Assembly (NCBI GenBank): GCA_964588385.1
Contig: CAZPPG010000009.1
Span: 21,856-85,855 of the forward strand
Source of the DNA: JAHBWV01 sp964588385
GTDB taxonomy: Bacteria > Planctomycetota > Phycisphaerae > Phycisphaerales > UBA1924
Reading direction: 5' to 3'
Length of the DNA: 64,000 nucleotides
The notes beneath the pieces are model-generated. The model worked only from the letters and a program-made list of their open reading frames with translations. It did not search any database and was not told the origin of the DNA. Each line of letters opens with the position of its first letter. The stretch's first letter is position 1. The position numbers and the translations under genes were made by a program. Below are positions 8,101 to 16,247 of this stretch, in pieces.

Positions 8101-8901
8101 TCAGCCCTCGGCACTCCCGCTCAGATCATCCATGCGATTCCCGTGATTCAACTGGAGACCGGAGGCGTCATACGGAGACAATCCGGGATTGGGAGAATCG
8201 TCTTCCGCATCGTCAGCCGGGTCGACGCCGAGCCACTCGCAAACCGCCCTGAATTCAAAGGGCACATCTTGCGTTTCATCACAAGGATCGTGAACTCGTG
8301 CGAAGATCGGTCCGCCAGGCCGATGCATGCTGAACAGAGTGTTGGTCTTCTCGCTCCAGCGGGCAAGGTCGCATGCAAATCGAGCGAGTTGGATCTTGTC
8401 CTCTTTGTTCTCGACCACCATCCTCATGCTCACGACGACCGGACCCGATTCACCCTCATCGCTCCAACGCTCGACGTTGGCCTCAAACTCCCGCATACGA
8501 CATGCAAAGCGAGCAGCTTGCTTGGCGGTGATGCTGAGTAGCTTGTTTCTCGCACCGGCGTCATTCGCAAACTGCAACCGCATATCCACCTGCTGGCTTG
8601 GAAGCGGAAGTCTTCTCGCGCTCTCGTTCGCGAAGTCGCCGGTTGTATCGAGCGTGTCGATGGCACGCATGTAGTAGTGTTCGAATTCGCTGAGAACTGC
8701 TGGAGATGGTCCTTCGACCAGCAAGTAGTTCATGGTGCGCCCGGCGGCGGCGGTCGTAGACTTAAAGACGAGGCCTTGAATCTCGTCGTGCGTGTTTAGC
8801 GCCCAGATCGCTAGCCCGACGTTGCCGGTTCGCTCGCGCTGCAGGAAGAAGAGCTCCCGGAGACTCTGGTTAGACTTGGTTTTATCAGATGTCAGTCGCA
8901 T
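8101..8901 (-). CDS. unknown protein, AT-richer than its neighbours
   Basis: 266 aa from the ATG at 8901, preceded by AAAGGGG; an upstream ATG at 8949 would add 16 residues but lacks such a site. No family is recognised. The protein is soluble-looking, with no signal peptide or membrane segment, and begins MRLTSDKTKSNQSLRELFFLQ. Two similar helices, AARFACRMREFEANVERW and LARFACDLARWSEK, suggest an internal repeat. The C-terminus is acidic (DPADDAEDDSP). Base composition is visibly lower in GC than flanking gatB and GT9, and the gene seems to have its own promoter, so recent acquisition is possible. Function unknown. Confidence 0.7.
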   Translation of the reverse strand: MRLTSDKTKSNQSLRELFFLQRERTGNVGLAIWALNTHDEIQGLVFKSTTAAAGRTMNYLLVEGPSPAVLSEFEHYYMRAIDTLDTTGDFANESARRLPLPSQQVDMRLQFANDAGARNKLLSITAKQAARFACRMREFEANVERWSDEGESGPVVVSMRMVVENKEDKIQLARFACDLARWSEKTNTLFSMHRPGGPIFARVHDPCDETQDVPFEFRAVCEWLGVDPADDAEDDSPNPGLSPYDASGLQLNHGNRMDDLSGSAEG

Positions 8902-8959
8902 TTGAACCCCTTTCTGCCCCTGCGACGAGGATGCCAACGTATCAGACAATGGGAGTCCT

Positions 8960-9017
8960 TGTCAAGATGCCGTTCGCTCCGATAGCCGATGCGGAGTCAA
9001 AAGATGTTAGTACTAAC
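8960..9017 (-). promoter_or_regulatory. -35 box and 12-bp palindrome upstream of the unknown gene
   Basis: On the minus strand a perfect TTGACA (8965-8960) lies about 60 bp upstream of the start at 8901; no good -10 could be fixed. About 40 bp further upstream is the perfect palindrome GTTAGTACTAAC (9006-9017) in an AT-rich patch, a possible regulator site. Confidence 0.4.
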
Positions 9018-9037
9018 TCGTAGAACCTTGTTAGCGA

Positions 9038-10108
9038 TTACATTAATGCATCGATCGCATGCGCCACGACGTCGGAGCTGAGCCAGGACATGTCGGGCGT
9101 TGGTCTGGCCGGGGCGAGGACGCGGACGAGGGGGCCGATGGGTGACCAGCGCGCGGGATCGGTGGGGCCGAAGAGGGCGAGTGTGGGGAGGCCGAGTTGT
9201 GCCGCGAGATGTGTGGGGCCGGTGTCGAAGCCGACGAACGCGCGGGCGTCGGATAGTTCGGATGCGAGGGCGTCGAGGGTGTCGATGAGAGCCCAGCCGC
9301 GTTGGGATTGTTGTGGGGACCATGAGCAGGAAGTGACTTCCCCTGCCTCGGCCTCGCCCGCGATGAAGAGCAGTTCGTGTGTGGTGACGGATGCTTCGAT
9401 GTGCCGCCAGACTTCCAAGGGCCAGCGCTTGAGCGTCGAGCCAGCGCCGACATGGATGATGATGGGGCCGTAGCGGTCGCCGAATGAGAAGCGAGAGGAG
9501 GGAGCAAGAGATGAGTCGGGGGCGTCCGCCCCGCTCCACCAAGGAAGCCGCTGCGCGGCAGACTTTCCAGACCCTGCGGCGACCCCTCCGGGGTGCGCCT
9601 TGGGTCTGGCAACCACCGCTCGCTGCTCCGCAGCGTCGGAGGAAGGCAAAGGCCGCGATTGAGCGTCGTTGTTCGCCGGCGCGGCATCAAAGAGATGTTC
9701 CCGCGCCATGCGTTTGGCGAGGATCGCATCGGGTCGCTCGTAGACCATCTCGATCGAGGCATCGGGAAACGTGGCGCCGGCGTTGCACTTCCACGCGTGT
9801 GATAGTTCGTTCGGCTCGCCGAAGAGGAAGCAAAGGACGCGTGAGGCGTGCACGGGGCGGAAGTCGCGTGCGGGGTTCGAACTCCGGACGAACATGGCGT
9901 TGAAGCGGGGCTGTTCGGCATCGATGGGGTCGAGGCCGGGGATGAAGCGTGCCGCGAGTCGGGCTTTGGAACCGTCGGTGATGAAGGCGGCGCGACTGTG
10001 GGACGCGACGAGCGAGCGCAGGAGAGGCCAGAGCAGGACGGAATCGCCGAGCGCGCCGCGATGGAAGACATATGCGGGAGCGTGAGGGGCGTACGTGGAC
10101 GGGTTCAT
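9038..10108 (-). CDS. glycosyltransferase family 9 (heptosyltransferase-like) with in-frame repeat insertion
   Basis: 356 aa. GT9 enzymes transfer heptose or related sugars in LPS core synthesis. The N-terminal domain opens with YVFHRGALGDSVLLWPLLRS (G-x-L-G-D loop). The C-terminal nucleotide-sugar domain has IIIHVGAGSTLKRWP and FVGFDTGPTHLAAQLG followed by ALFGPTDPARW, all GT9 hallmarks. Residues about 154-199 are encoded by a copy of the structured repeat at 9514-9647. They fall in the linker between the two domains and keep the frame open. The start at 10108 lies 6 bp after the gpsA stop, so the two are probably one transcript. The acceptor is unknown. Confidence 0.88.
   Translation of the reverse strand: MNPSTYAPHAPAYVFHRGALGDSVLLWPLLRSLVASHSRAAFITDGSKARLAARFIPGLDPIDAEQPRFNAMFVRSSNPARDFRPVHASRVLCFLFGEPNELSHAWKCNAGATFPDASIEMVYERPDAILAKRMAREHLFDAAPANNDAQSRPLPSSDAAEQRAVVARPKAHPGGVAAGSGKSAAQRLPWWSGADAPDSSLAPSSRFSFGDRYGPIIIHVGAGSTLKRWPLEVWRHIEASVTTHELLFIAGEAEAGEVTSCSWSPQQSQRGWALIDTLDALASELSDARAFVGFDTGPTHLAAQLGLPTLALFGPTDPARWSPIGPLVRVLAPARPTPDMSWLSSDVVAHAIDALM
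9514..9647. repeat. structured repeat element, copy B (inside GT9 gene)
   Basis: Same element as 6041-6175, same orientation. The hairpins are kept through paired substitutions: the outer stem is CCAGACCC/GGGTCTGG where copy A has CCAGATGC/GCATCTGG, and the inner stem is ACCCC/GGGGT where copy A has ACGCC/GGCGT. It is translated in frame as GT9 residues about 154-199. Confidence 0.85.
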
Positions 10109-10114
10109 CGGGCG

Positions 10115-11266
10115 CTATCCCACGCGTTCGCCCTTGAGTTCGCGGCTCATGAGTTGGCCGATCGCGCTGAGGGGGTCGAGGCCTTCGAACAGCACGGCGT
10201 GGACGGCGGCGGTGATGGGCATTTCGACGCGGAAGCGCGCGGCCAGATCCATGACGGACTTGGTGGTGGGCACGCCCTCCACGACGTAGGGGCTCTTGCT
10301 GAGGTAGTCCTTGAGTTTCTGGCCCTTGCCGAGGGCTTCGCCGAGGGAGCGGTTGCGTCCCTCGGGGCTGAAGCAGGAGGTGGCCAGGTCGCCGACGCCC
10401 GCGATGCCGAAGAAGGTTTCGGGGGAGGCGCCCATGGCGGCACCGAGGCGGGCGATCTCTGCGAGGCCTCGGGCCAGGAGTGCGGACTTGGCGTTGTAGC
10501 CGCCCTTGAGCCCGTCGAGCACGCCCGCGGCGATGGCGATGACGTTCTTGACCGCGCCGGCGATCTCGGCTCCGAGCATGTCGTTGTTGGTGTAGACGCG
10601 GAGCCAGGAGGAACTGAACAGGCGCTGGATCTGCTCGGCGAAGGCGTTGTCGTCGCTGGCGGCGATCATGGTTGCGGGGAGGCAGCGGGCCAGTTCGGCG
10701 GCGATGGTGGGGCCGGTGAGGACGCCGATGGGACGGGGGGCGGCATCGGGGTTGTCGCCGAGGACTTCGGCGAGGATCTGGCTGGGGCGGAGGAGGGTGT
10801 CGTTCTCGATGCCCTTGGCGACGGAGACCGCGCCGACGCGGGTGTCGCGGGGGACGTGCGGCTTCAAGCGGGTCCACCCTTCGCGGATGAACTGCACGGG
10901 GATGGCGGAGACGATCAGGGAGGCGGAGGCCAGGTCCTCATCACGGATGGAGACGCGGACCCCGTCGGGCAGGAGGAAGCCGGGGAGGCGGGAGCTTCTG
11001 CGGGTCTGGGCGAGCTCGCCGACCTCGTCCGCGTTGCGGCCCCAGATGACGACATCGGGGCGCTCGGGCTTGCCCGTGGCGGCGGCGACGAGCATGGAGG
11101 AGCAGACCAGCCCCATCTGTCCCACGCCGAGGACGACGATGGTGGGGCCGCTGGGACGATCGGGCTTCTTGGGGTGTTTGGCGGGGGTTGGCATGGGCGT
11201 TGGTGTGGGGAGGTCTGGAATCCGCGTGCTGGCGGCCGAACCGGTGCTCTGAATGGAGCGTACCAC
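10115..11266 (-). CDS. gpsA: NAD(P)H-dependent glycerol-3-phosphate dehydrogenase
   Basis: 383 aa from the ATG at 11266; an in-frame ATG at 11194 would give 359 aa and is equally possible, since the first 40 residues are a Pro/Thr-rich extension. GpsA reduces dihydroxyacetone phosphate to sn-glycerol 3-phosphate for phospholipid synthesis. The Rossmann loop is VVLGVGQMGLVCSSM. The substrate domain has SVAKGIEND, GPTIAAELA, EIAGAVKNVIAIAAG (catalytic Lys) and GIAGVGDLATSCFSPEGRNR. It lies directly upstream of the GT9 gene (6-bp gap) and diverges from the metal ATPase gene. Confidence 0.95.
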   Translation of the reverse strand: MVRSIQSTGSAASTRIPDLPTPTPMPTPAKHPKKPDRPSGPTIVVLGVGQMGLVCSSMLVAAATGKPERPDVVIWGRNADEVGELAQTRRSSRLPGFLLPDGVRVSIRDEDLASASLIVSAIPVQFIREGWTRLKPHVPRDTRVGAVSVAKGIENDTLLRPSQILAEVLGDNPDAAPRPIGVLTGPTIAAELARCLPATMIAASDDNAFAEQIQRLFSSSWLRVYTNNDMLGAEIAGAVKNVIAIAAGVLDGLKGGYNAKSALLARGLAEIARLGAAMGASPETFFGIAGVGDLATSCFSPEGRNRSLGEALGKGQKLKDYLSKSPYVVEGVPTTKSVMDLAARFRVEMPITAAVHAVLFEGLDPLSAIGQLMSRELKGERVG

Positions 11267-11287
11267 CGCCGCCCTTTGATCACAGTG

Positions 11288-11316
11288 GCCGGACGCGGAA
11301 TCTCCCCGCGTCCGGC
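11288..11316. promoter_or_regulatory. strong hairpin between divergent gpsA and metal ATPase genes
   Basis: Perfect 11-bp stem (arms GCCGGACGCGG at 11288 and CCGCGTCCGGC at 11306) with a 7-nt loop, in the 171-bp divergent spacer. There is no T-run, so it is not an obvious terminator. It may be a leader structure of the ATPase mRNA. Confidence 0.45.
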
Positions 11317-11437
11317 TGTCGGTATTTGTGAGGGTCTAGGATCTAGGCCCGAACCGGGATTTGTCGAAGCGATCGCGTCGTATCTGGACATCTGGGTCCG
11401 TACTCGAAGAGCGAACACACGCCGGAGCATCCGCGGC

Positions 11438-13558
11438 ATGGCCACCCCCCACAAGCACGATCACAACGGACACGACCACGCTCACGACCACGCGGGCCAC
11501 GATCACGGGCCGCACAAGCGTGGGAAGAAGGATCGGATCACGGCGGCGGGGACCAAGGTCTCCGAGAGCGGGATCGAGTGCTGTGCCCACCATGAGATTG
11601 AGATCGAGCGGTACATCTTTCTGTACCTCATCGGCGGCGTGCTGCTGGTGACGACGCGCGTGGCCAAGATGCTGGGCGTCACGGATGGTGTGGTGGCGGA
11701 GATCCCGGCGGTGATCGGCGCGGTGCTGCTGGCGATTCCGCTCTTGCGGGCGGCGTGGACGGAGATCACGCGTCGCCGTCCTTCGAGCTCGACACTGGCC
11801 GCGCTGGCGATTCTGGCCGCGCTGGCGGTCAACAAGTATGAGGTTGCGGGGTGGCTGGCGTTCATCCTGCTGGTCGCGGATCAGATCCTGCGGCGGACGG
11901 CGTGGGGCGCGCGTCGGGCGATCGAGGAGCTGGTGCAGTTGACGCCGGACACGGCGCGGCTGGTGCTGGAGGGGGGCGTCGAGCGCGAGGTCTCGATCTC
12001 CGAGGTCAAGGTCGGTCAGATGGTGCGTGTGCGTCCCGGCGAGAACCTGCCGGTGGACGGGCGCGTGCTGACGGGTCGATCGACGATCAACCAGGCCTCG
12101 CTGACCGGCGAGGCCGCGCCTGCCGAGGTGCAGCCGGGCGATCCGGTGTACGCGGGCACGACGAATCTGACGGGCGGCATCGACATCACGGTGACGCAGG
12201 TCGGCGCTGAGACGACGATCGGCAAGGTCACGCAGTTGATCGCCGAGGCGGAGCGGTCCAAGAGCCCGAGGCAGTTGCTGATCGAGCAGGTTGCCGGGTT
12301 CTTCGTGCCGGTGGCTCTGAGCATCGCGGCGATCGTCTGGTTCCTCTACAGCCAGGATGAGGCGACGAAGGACACGGCGGCGTTGACGGCGGTGACGGTG
12401 CTGGTGGTCGCGTGTCCATCGGCGTTGCTCCTGGCGAGCCCGTCGGCGATGGTCGCGGCGTTCGCGGCGGCGGCGCGCCTGGGCGTGCTGATCAAGCAGA
12501 CGCACTATCTTGAGGCCGCGAGCACGGTGGACGCGGTCGTCTTTGACAAGACGGGCACGATCACGACGGGCAAGTTCACGGTGTCGCGCCTGGCACCCGC
12601 GCCGGGGGTTGAGGGCGCGGAGCTGCTCAAGGCGGCGGCGAACGGTGAGCAGAACTCCAACCACCCGCTGGCGCTGTCGATCCTTGCGACGGCGAAGGCG
12701 GCGCGTGTGCAGGTGGATGGGTCGACTGATTATCACGAGACGCACGGTCGGGGCGCGCGGGCCAGAACGGCGATGGGCGAGATCCACGTCGGCCGCGCGT
12801 CGTGGCTGGTTGAGCTGAGCCCCGGGATCAAGCCCGAGGTTGAGCAGGTTGAGCAACGGATCGAGGGCATGACGGGCGTTCACGTGATGCTGAACGGCCG
12901 GTACATGGGCGCGGTTGGGCTTGAAGATAAGGTGCGTCCGGGCGTGCGGGCGGTGATCGCGCGCCTGCGAGAGCTGGGCGTGCGCCAGGTGTGCATCTTC
13001 ACGGGTGATCGCCTGAGCGTCGCCAAGCGGGTGGGCGTCGCGGTCGGCGCGGACGCGATCGAGGCCGAGTGCCTGCCCGAAGAGAAGCACGAGCAGATCC
13101 AGCAACTGGTCCGGGCCGGCGCTCGCACCATGATGATCGGCGACGGCATCAACGACGGGCCCTCGCTCGCGGCGGCGGACGTCGGCGTGGCGATGGGCCT
13201 GGGCGGATCGGACATCGCGGCGAACTCCGCGGGCGTCGCGCTGATGACGGACGAACTGAACCGCATCCCCTTCATGATCGAGCTGGCCCGGCGGACGCGG
13301 GCGATCGTCGCACAGAACATCGCCGTCTCGCTGGTGATCGTGATGATCGGGCTGGGTCTGGCGGCGACGGGCAACCTGGCGGTTTGGGGCGCGGGCCTCT
13401 ACCACTTCGCGGGCGACGTCTTCGTCATCGCCAACAGTTTCCGGCTGTTCCGATTCGGTGAGAACATCCTCGCGGCGGAGGCGTCGAACGAGCCGCAGAA
13501 GAAGCGGCGCGAGGCGAGCATCCGCGGGCTGGCAGGGGCGAGGGCGGAGCCGGCCTGA
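11438..13558 (+). CDS. P1B-type heavy-metal translocating ATPase
   Basis: 706 aa. Pumps metal ions across the inner membrane at the cost of ATP. The ATG at 11438 opens a His/Asp-rich tail (residues 4-26) instead of the usual CxxC metal-binding domain; ECCAHHE follows near residue 48. Core motifs: TGEAAPAE (actuator), DKTGTITTG with phosphorylated Asp370, HPLA (nucleotide domain), GDGINDGPSLAAADVG (hinge), and VVACPSALLLASPSA in the transport helix. The metal motif is CPS (326-328) rather than the CPC of Cu or Zn/Cd pumps. The rest of the helix and the His-rich tail look closest to Zn/Cd/Co exporters. The long open frame upstream of 11438 is antisense to gpsA. No metal regulator is adjacent. 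Confidence 0.93.
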   Translation: MATPHKHDHNGHDHAHDHAGHDHGPHKRGKKDRITAAGTKVSESGIECCAHHEIEIERYIFLYLIGGVLLVTTRVAKMLGVTDGVVAEIPAVIGAVLLAIPLLRAAWTEITRRRPSSSTLAALAILAALAVNKYEVAGWLAFILLVADQILRRTAWGARRAIEELVQLTPDTARLVLEGGVEREVSISEVKVGQMVRVRPGENLPVDGRVLTGRSTINQASLTGEAAPAEVQPGDPVYAGTTNLTGGIDITVTQVGAETTIGKVTQLIAEAERSKSPRQLLIEQVAGFFVPVALSIAAIVWFLYSQDEATKDTAALTAVTVLVVACPSALLLASPSAMVAAFAAAARLGVLIKQTHYLEAASTVDAVVFDKTGTITTGKFTVSRLAPAPGVEGAELLKAAANGEQNSNHPLALSILATAKAARVQVDGSTDYHETHGRGARARTAMGEIHVGRASWLVELSPGIKPEVEQVEQRIEGMTGVHVMLNGRYMGAVGLEDKVRPGVRAVIARLRELGVRQVCIFTGDRLSVAKRVGVAVGADAIEAECLPEEKHEQIQQLVRAGARTMMIGDGINDGPSLAAADVGVAMGLGGSDIAANSAGVALMTDELNRIPFMIELARRTRAIVAQNIAVSLVIVMIGLGLAATGNLAVWGAGLYHFAGDVFVIANSFRLFRFGENILAAEASNEPQKKRREASIRGLAGARAEPA

Positions 13559-13587
13559 GCGGGGCGGTGAGATCACGTGTGTGAATC

Positions 13588-13618
13588 GAGGCCCCCGGCG
13601 ACGGGGGCCTCTTTGTTT
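13588..13618 (+). terminator. rho-independent terminator of the metal ATPase gene
   Basis: Perfect 10-bp stem (arms 13588-13597 and 13602-13611, 4-nt loop) followed by TTTGTTT, 29 bp after the ATPase stop. Confidence 0.85.
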
Positions 13619-13692
13619 CGGCGAGTGGGGTTTGGGTGAGCCGGGTTTGGGTGAGCGGGGCCCGCTGGACTCGACGCATATCGTTGTCACCT

Positions 13693-15582
13693 ATGCCAGA
13701 GCCGACAGATCGTCCTCGCCATTTCATTCAGCAGGTCGTGGATGCCGACAACGCCTCCGGGAAGTGGGGCGTGTGGACGGAGCGTGATGCCGGGGATGTC
13801 AACGCGCCGGGGGCGGTGGGGGAGGCGGCTCGCCAGCGCCTTGGCAAGCCGCGGGTGCACACGCGGTTTCCGCCGGAGCCCAACGGCTATCTGCACATCG
13901 GGCACGCCAAGTCGATCCTGCTGAACTACGGACTCGCGAAGGAGTTTGGCGGCAAGTTCAACCTGCGCTTCGACGACACGAACCCGGCGAAGGAAGAGCA
14001 GGAGTTCGTGGATGCGATCATCCGCGATGTGAGGTGGTTGGGCGCGGACTTTGATCCCAAGACTGGACCGTACGGGGGCGGGCTGTTCTTCGCGTCCAAC
14101 TACTTCGACACGATGTACGCGTTCGCGATTGAGCTGATCCGGAAGGGGAAGGCGTACGTCTGCGAGCTCTCGCCCGATGAGGTGAGCAAGCGGCGCGGCA
14201 CGCCGACGACGCCTGGAACGAGTCCGTTCCGCGATCGTCCCGCCGCCGAGAGCGAGCGACTGATCGCGGAGATGAAAGAGGGGAAGCACCCGAACGGCGC
14301 GATGAGCGTGCGGGCACGGATTGATATGGCCAGCCCGAACTTCAACCTGCGCGACCCGGTGCTCTATCGCATCGTGCACGAGGAGCACCACAACACCGGG
14401 ACAAAGTGGTGCATCTATCCGATGTACGACTGGGCGCACGGGTTCGAGGACTCGCTGGAAGAGATCACGCACTCGATCTGCACGCTGGAGTTCGAGAATC
14501 ACCGGCCGCTGTATGACTGGTTCATCGACTCGGTGAACGAGGGGCGGACCGAAGACGGCAGCGGCCCCTGGGGGAAGCGGATTCATCATCCGCAGCAGAT
14601 CGAGTTCGCGAAGCTGCTCTTCACGTACATCATCCTGAGCAAGCGGAACCTGCGGCGGATGGTGGAAGAGGGGATGGTCAAGGGGTGGGATGATCCGCGG
14701 ATGCCGACGTTGAGCGGGATCCGGCGCCGGGGCTACACGCGCGAGGCGTTGCAGGCGCTGACGGAGGATGTGGGCGTCACGAAGTTTGACAGCGTGATCG
14801 ATGTCTTGCGCCTGGAGAACGCGTGCCGCGAGCATTTGAACAGGGGCGCGCCGCGGCGGATGGCGGTGCTTGATCCGGTGAAGGTGGTTATCACGAACTG
14901 GGGCGATGGGGGCGACGCGTCGCGTGTGGAGTGGATGGATGCGGTGAACAACCCGGAGGATGAGGGCGCGGGGACGCGGAAGATTCCGTTCACGCGCGAG
15001 CTGTTTATTGAGCGCGAGGACTTCATGGAAGAGCCGCCGAAGAAGTTCTTCCGGCTCGCGCCTGGCTCGGAGGTGCGTCTGCGGTACGGGTACTGGGTGC
15101 GGTGCACGGCGGTGAAGAAGGATGCATTGGGGAAGATCGAGGAGATCCACTGCACGTACGACCCGCTGACACGGGGCGGGGACAACCCGCCGCCGGGGCC
15201 GGACGGCACGGTGCGGAAGGTGAAAGGGACGATCCACTGGGTCTCGGCGGACCCGGCGCATTCGGTGCGTGCGGAGGTGCGGCTGTATGACCGCCTCTTT
15301 GCGGTCGAGGAGCCGGGGAAGCGGACAGGGAACTTCGTCGATGATCTGAACCCTCACTCGCTCTCGGTGGTGAACGCGGTGGTCGAGCCCGCGCTTGGGA
15401 GCGTGGGCGCTGATGAGCCGACTCCTGATGAACCCAAGTGGGAGGATGGGATCCGGCGCTTCCAGTTCGAGCGGCTGGGGTACTTCTGCGTGGACAAGGA
15501 GTCGACGGGCAAGCCGGGGGGCTTGGTGTTCAACAGGACGGTCGCGCTGAAGGACAGTTGGGCGCGGGAGGGGAAGGGGTGA
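13693..15582 (+). CDS. glnS: glutaminyl-tRNA synthetase
   Basis: 629 aa. Charges tRNA(Gln) with glutamine. Class I synthetase: TRFPPEPNGYLHIGHAKSIL (HIGH motif, about residues 56-75), FDDTNPAKEEQEFVDAI, and IILSKRNLRRM (KMSKS-type loop), followed by the two-barrel anticodon domain with LRYGYWVRCTAV and VRAEVRLYDRLF. The ATG at 13693 (MPEPTDRPRHF) is chosen because the longer upstream frame reads through short GGGTTTGGGTGAGC direct repeats (13629-13655). GlnRS together with GatB in the same window and a tRNA-Gln at 43048 suggests direct glutaminylation here. Confidence 0.96.
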   Translation: MPEPTDRPRHFIQQVVDADNASGKWGVWTERDAGDVNAPGAVGEAARQRLGKPRVHTRFPPEPNGYLHIGHAKSILLNYGLAKEFGGKFNLRFDDTNPAKEEQEFVDAIIRDVRWLGADFDPKTGPYGGGLFFASNYFDTMYAFAIELIRKGKAYVCELSPDEVSKRRGTPTTPGTSPFRDRPAAESERLIAEMKEGKHPNGAMSVRARIDMASPNFNLRDPVLYRIVHEEHHNTGTKWCIYPMYDWAHGFEDSLEEITHSICTLEFENHRPLYDWFIDSVNEGRTEDGSGPWGKRIHHPQQIEFAKLLFTYIILSKRNLRRMVEEGMVKGWDDPRMPTLSGIRRRGYTREALQALTEDVGVTKFDSVIDVLRLENACREHLNRGAPRRMAVLDPVKVVITNWGDGGDASRVEWMDAVNNPEDEGAGTRKIPFTRELFIEREDFMEEPPKKFFRLAPGSEVRLRYGYWVRCTAVKKDALGKIEEIHCTYDPLTRGGDNPPPGPDGTVRKVKGTIHWVSADPAHSVRAEVRLYDRLFAVEEPGKRTGNFVDDLNPHSLSVVNAVVEPALGSVGADEPTPDEPKWEDGIRRFQFERLGYFCVDKESTGKPGGLVFNRTVALKDSWAREGKG

Positions 15583-15596
15583 GGCGGGCTCGGCGT

Positions 15597-15632
15597 CAAG
15601 GAGTCATGAAGTCACGGAGTCGTGAAGTCATG
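15597..15632. repeat. short intergenic GAGTCA/GAAGTCA repeat array
   Basis: Between convergent glnS and the GNAT gene, 8-9-bp units appear in imperfect tandem (GTCAAGGA, GTCATGAA, GTCACGGA, GTCGTGAA, GTCATG). They resemble the perfect GAAGTCAC array at 57351 and the ACGAAG array at 58527. Confidence 0.6.
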
Positions 15633-15645
15633 CTCCTCGGAGCGT

Positions 15646-16224
15646 TCATGGCAGAATCGCACCCTCGACGGCGAGGGTCATGTGGACCTCGGCGTAGGGG
15701 TGGTGGTCGATGCGGAGGGCGTCGGGTTCGATGCCCCAGGACTTGAAGCCGAGCGACTCGTAGAGAGCGCGGGCATCGGGCGAGTTCTCGCTGCAGGAGA
15801 GGTTGATCGAGGTGATGCCGAGCCACTCGCGGGCGGCTGCGATCGCGCCGGATACAACTGCGCGGCCGAGTCCCTTGCCGCGAGATTTGGGCGTGACGTA
15901 GACGCCCCAGATCATGGCACGGTGATGTTCCTTGGCGCGCGGCAGGCGGTGCAGCCCCGCGACGGCGACAAGGCGGCCGGCGTCGGACTTGGTGGTCGGT
16001 GCTGCATTGGATTTGGAATCGGATTCGGCATGGGGCTCGGCCGTATCAAATGCGCCGATGATCGCCGCTGACTCGGGGTCTGCGAGAGAGGCCCGGATCT
16101 GGTCGGCGGTGCGATCGTCCTCGGGGCTGGCGCAGAAGGCCCAGGGCGTGTCGGCGAGGGCCTCTTTGCGCAGGGCGATGAAGGTGTCGGTGTCGCCGGT
16201 TGTCAGGGCGCGGATGGTGGGCAT
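15646..16224 (-). CDS. GNAT family N-acetyltransferase
   Basis: 192 aa from the ATG at 16224. GNAT fold: an N-terminal TGDTDTFIALRKEAL helix, a central strand IWGVYVTP, and acetyl-CoA loop KSRGKGLGRAVV (Q/R-x-x-G-x-G/A type), then ALYESLGFKSWGIEPDA. A short charged insert (EPHAESDSKSNAAPTTKSD) lies between strands 3 and 4. The substrate cannot be predicted. It begins 23 bp after the end of the alcohol dehydrogenase gene and is probably in the same transcript. Confidence 0.85.
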   Translation of the reverse strand: MPTIRALTTGDTDTFIALRKEALADTPWAFCASPEDDRTADQIRASLADPESAAIIGAFDTAEPHAESDSKSNAAPTTKSDAGRLVAVAGLHRLPRAKEHHRAMIWGVYVTPKSRGKGLGRAVVSGAIAAAREWLGITSINLSCSENSPDARALYESLGFKSWGIEPDALRIDHHPYAEVHMTLAVEGAILP

Positions 16225-16247
16225 GGACTGGCACTCAACCAATACGA

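Noticed and set aside
11288..11316. Terminator between gpsA and the ATPase gene
   Set aside because: The spacer lies between divergent genes and the stem has no T-run, so it is listed as a leader structure only.
9848..11437. Plus-strand open frame extending the metal ATPase upstream
   Set aside because: Antisense to GT9 and gpsA; Gly/Asp-rich composition is the reverse-strand shadow of high-GC genes, and the ATPase family begins at 11438.
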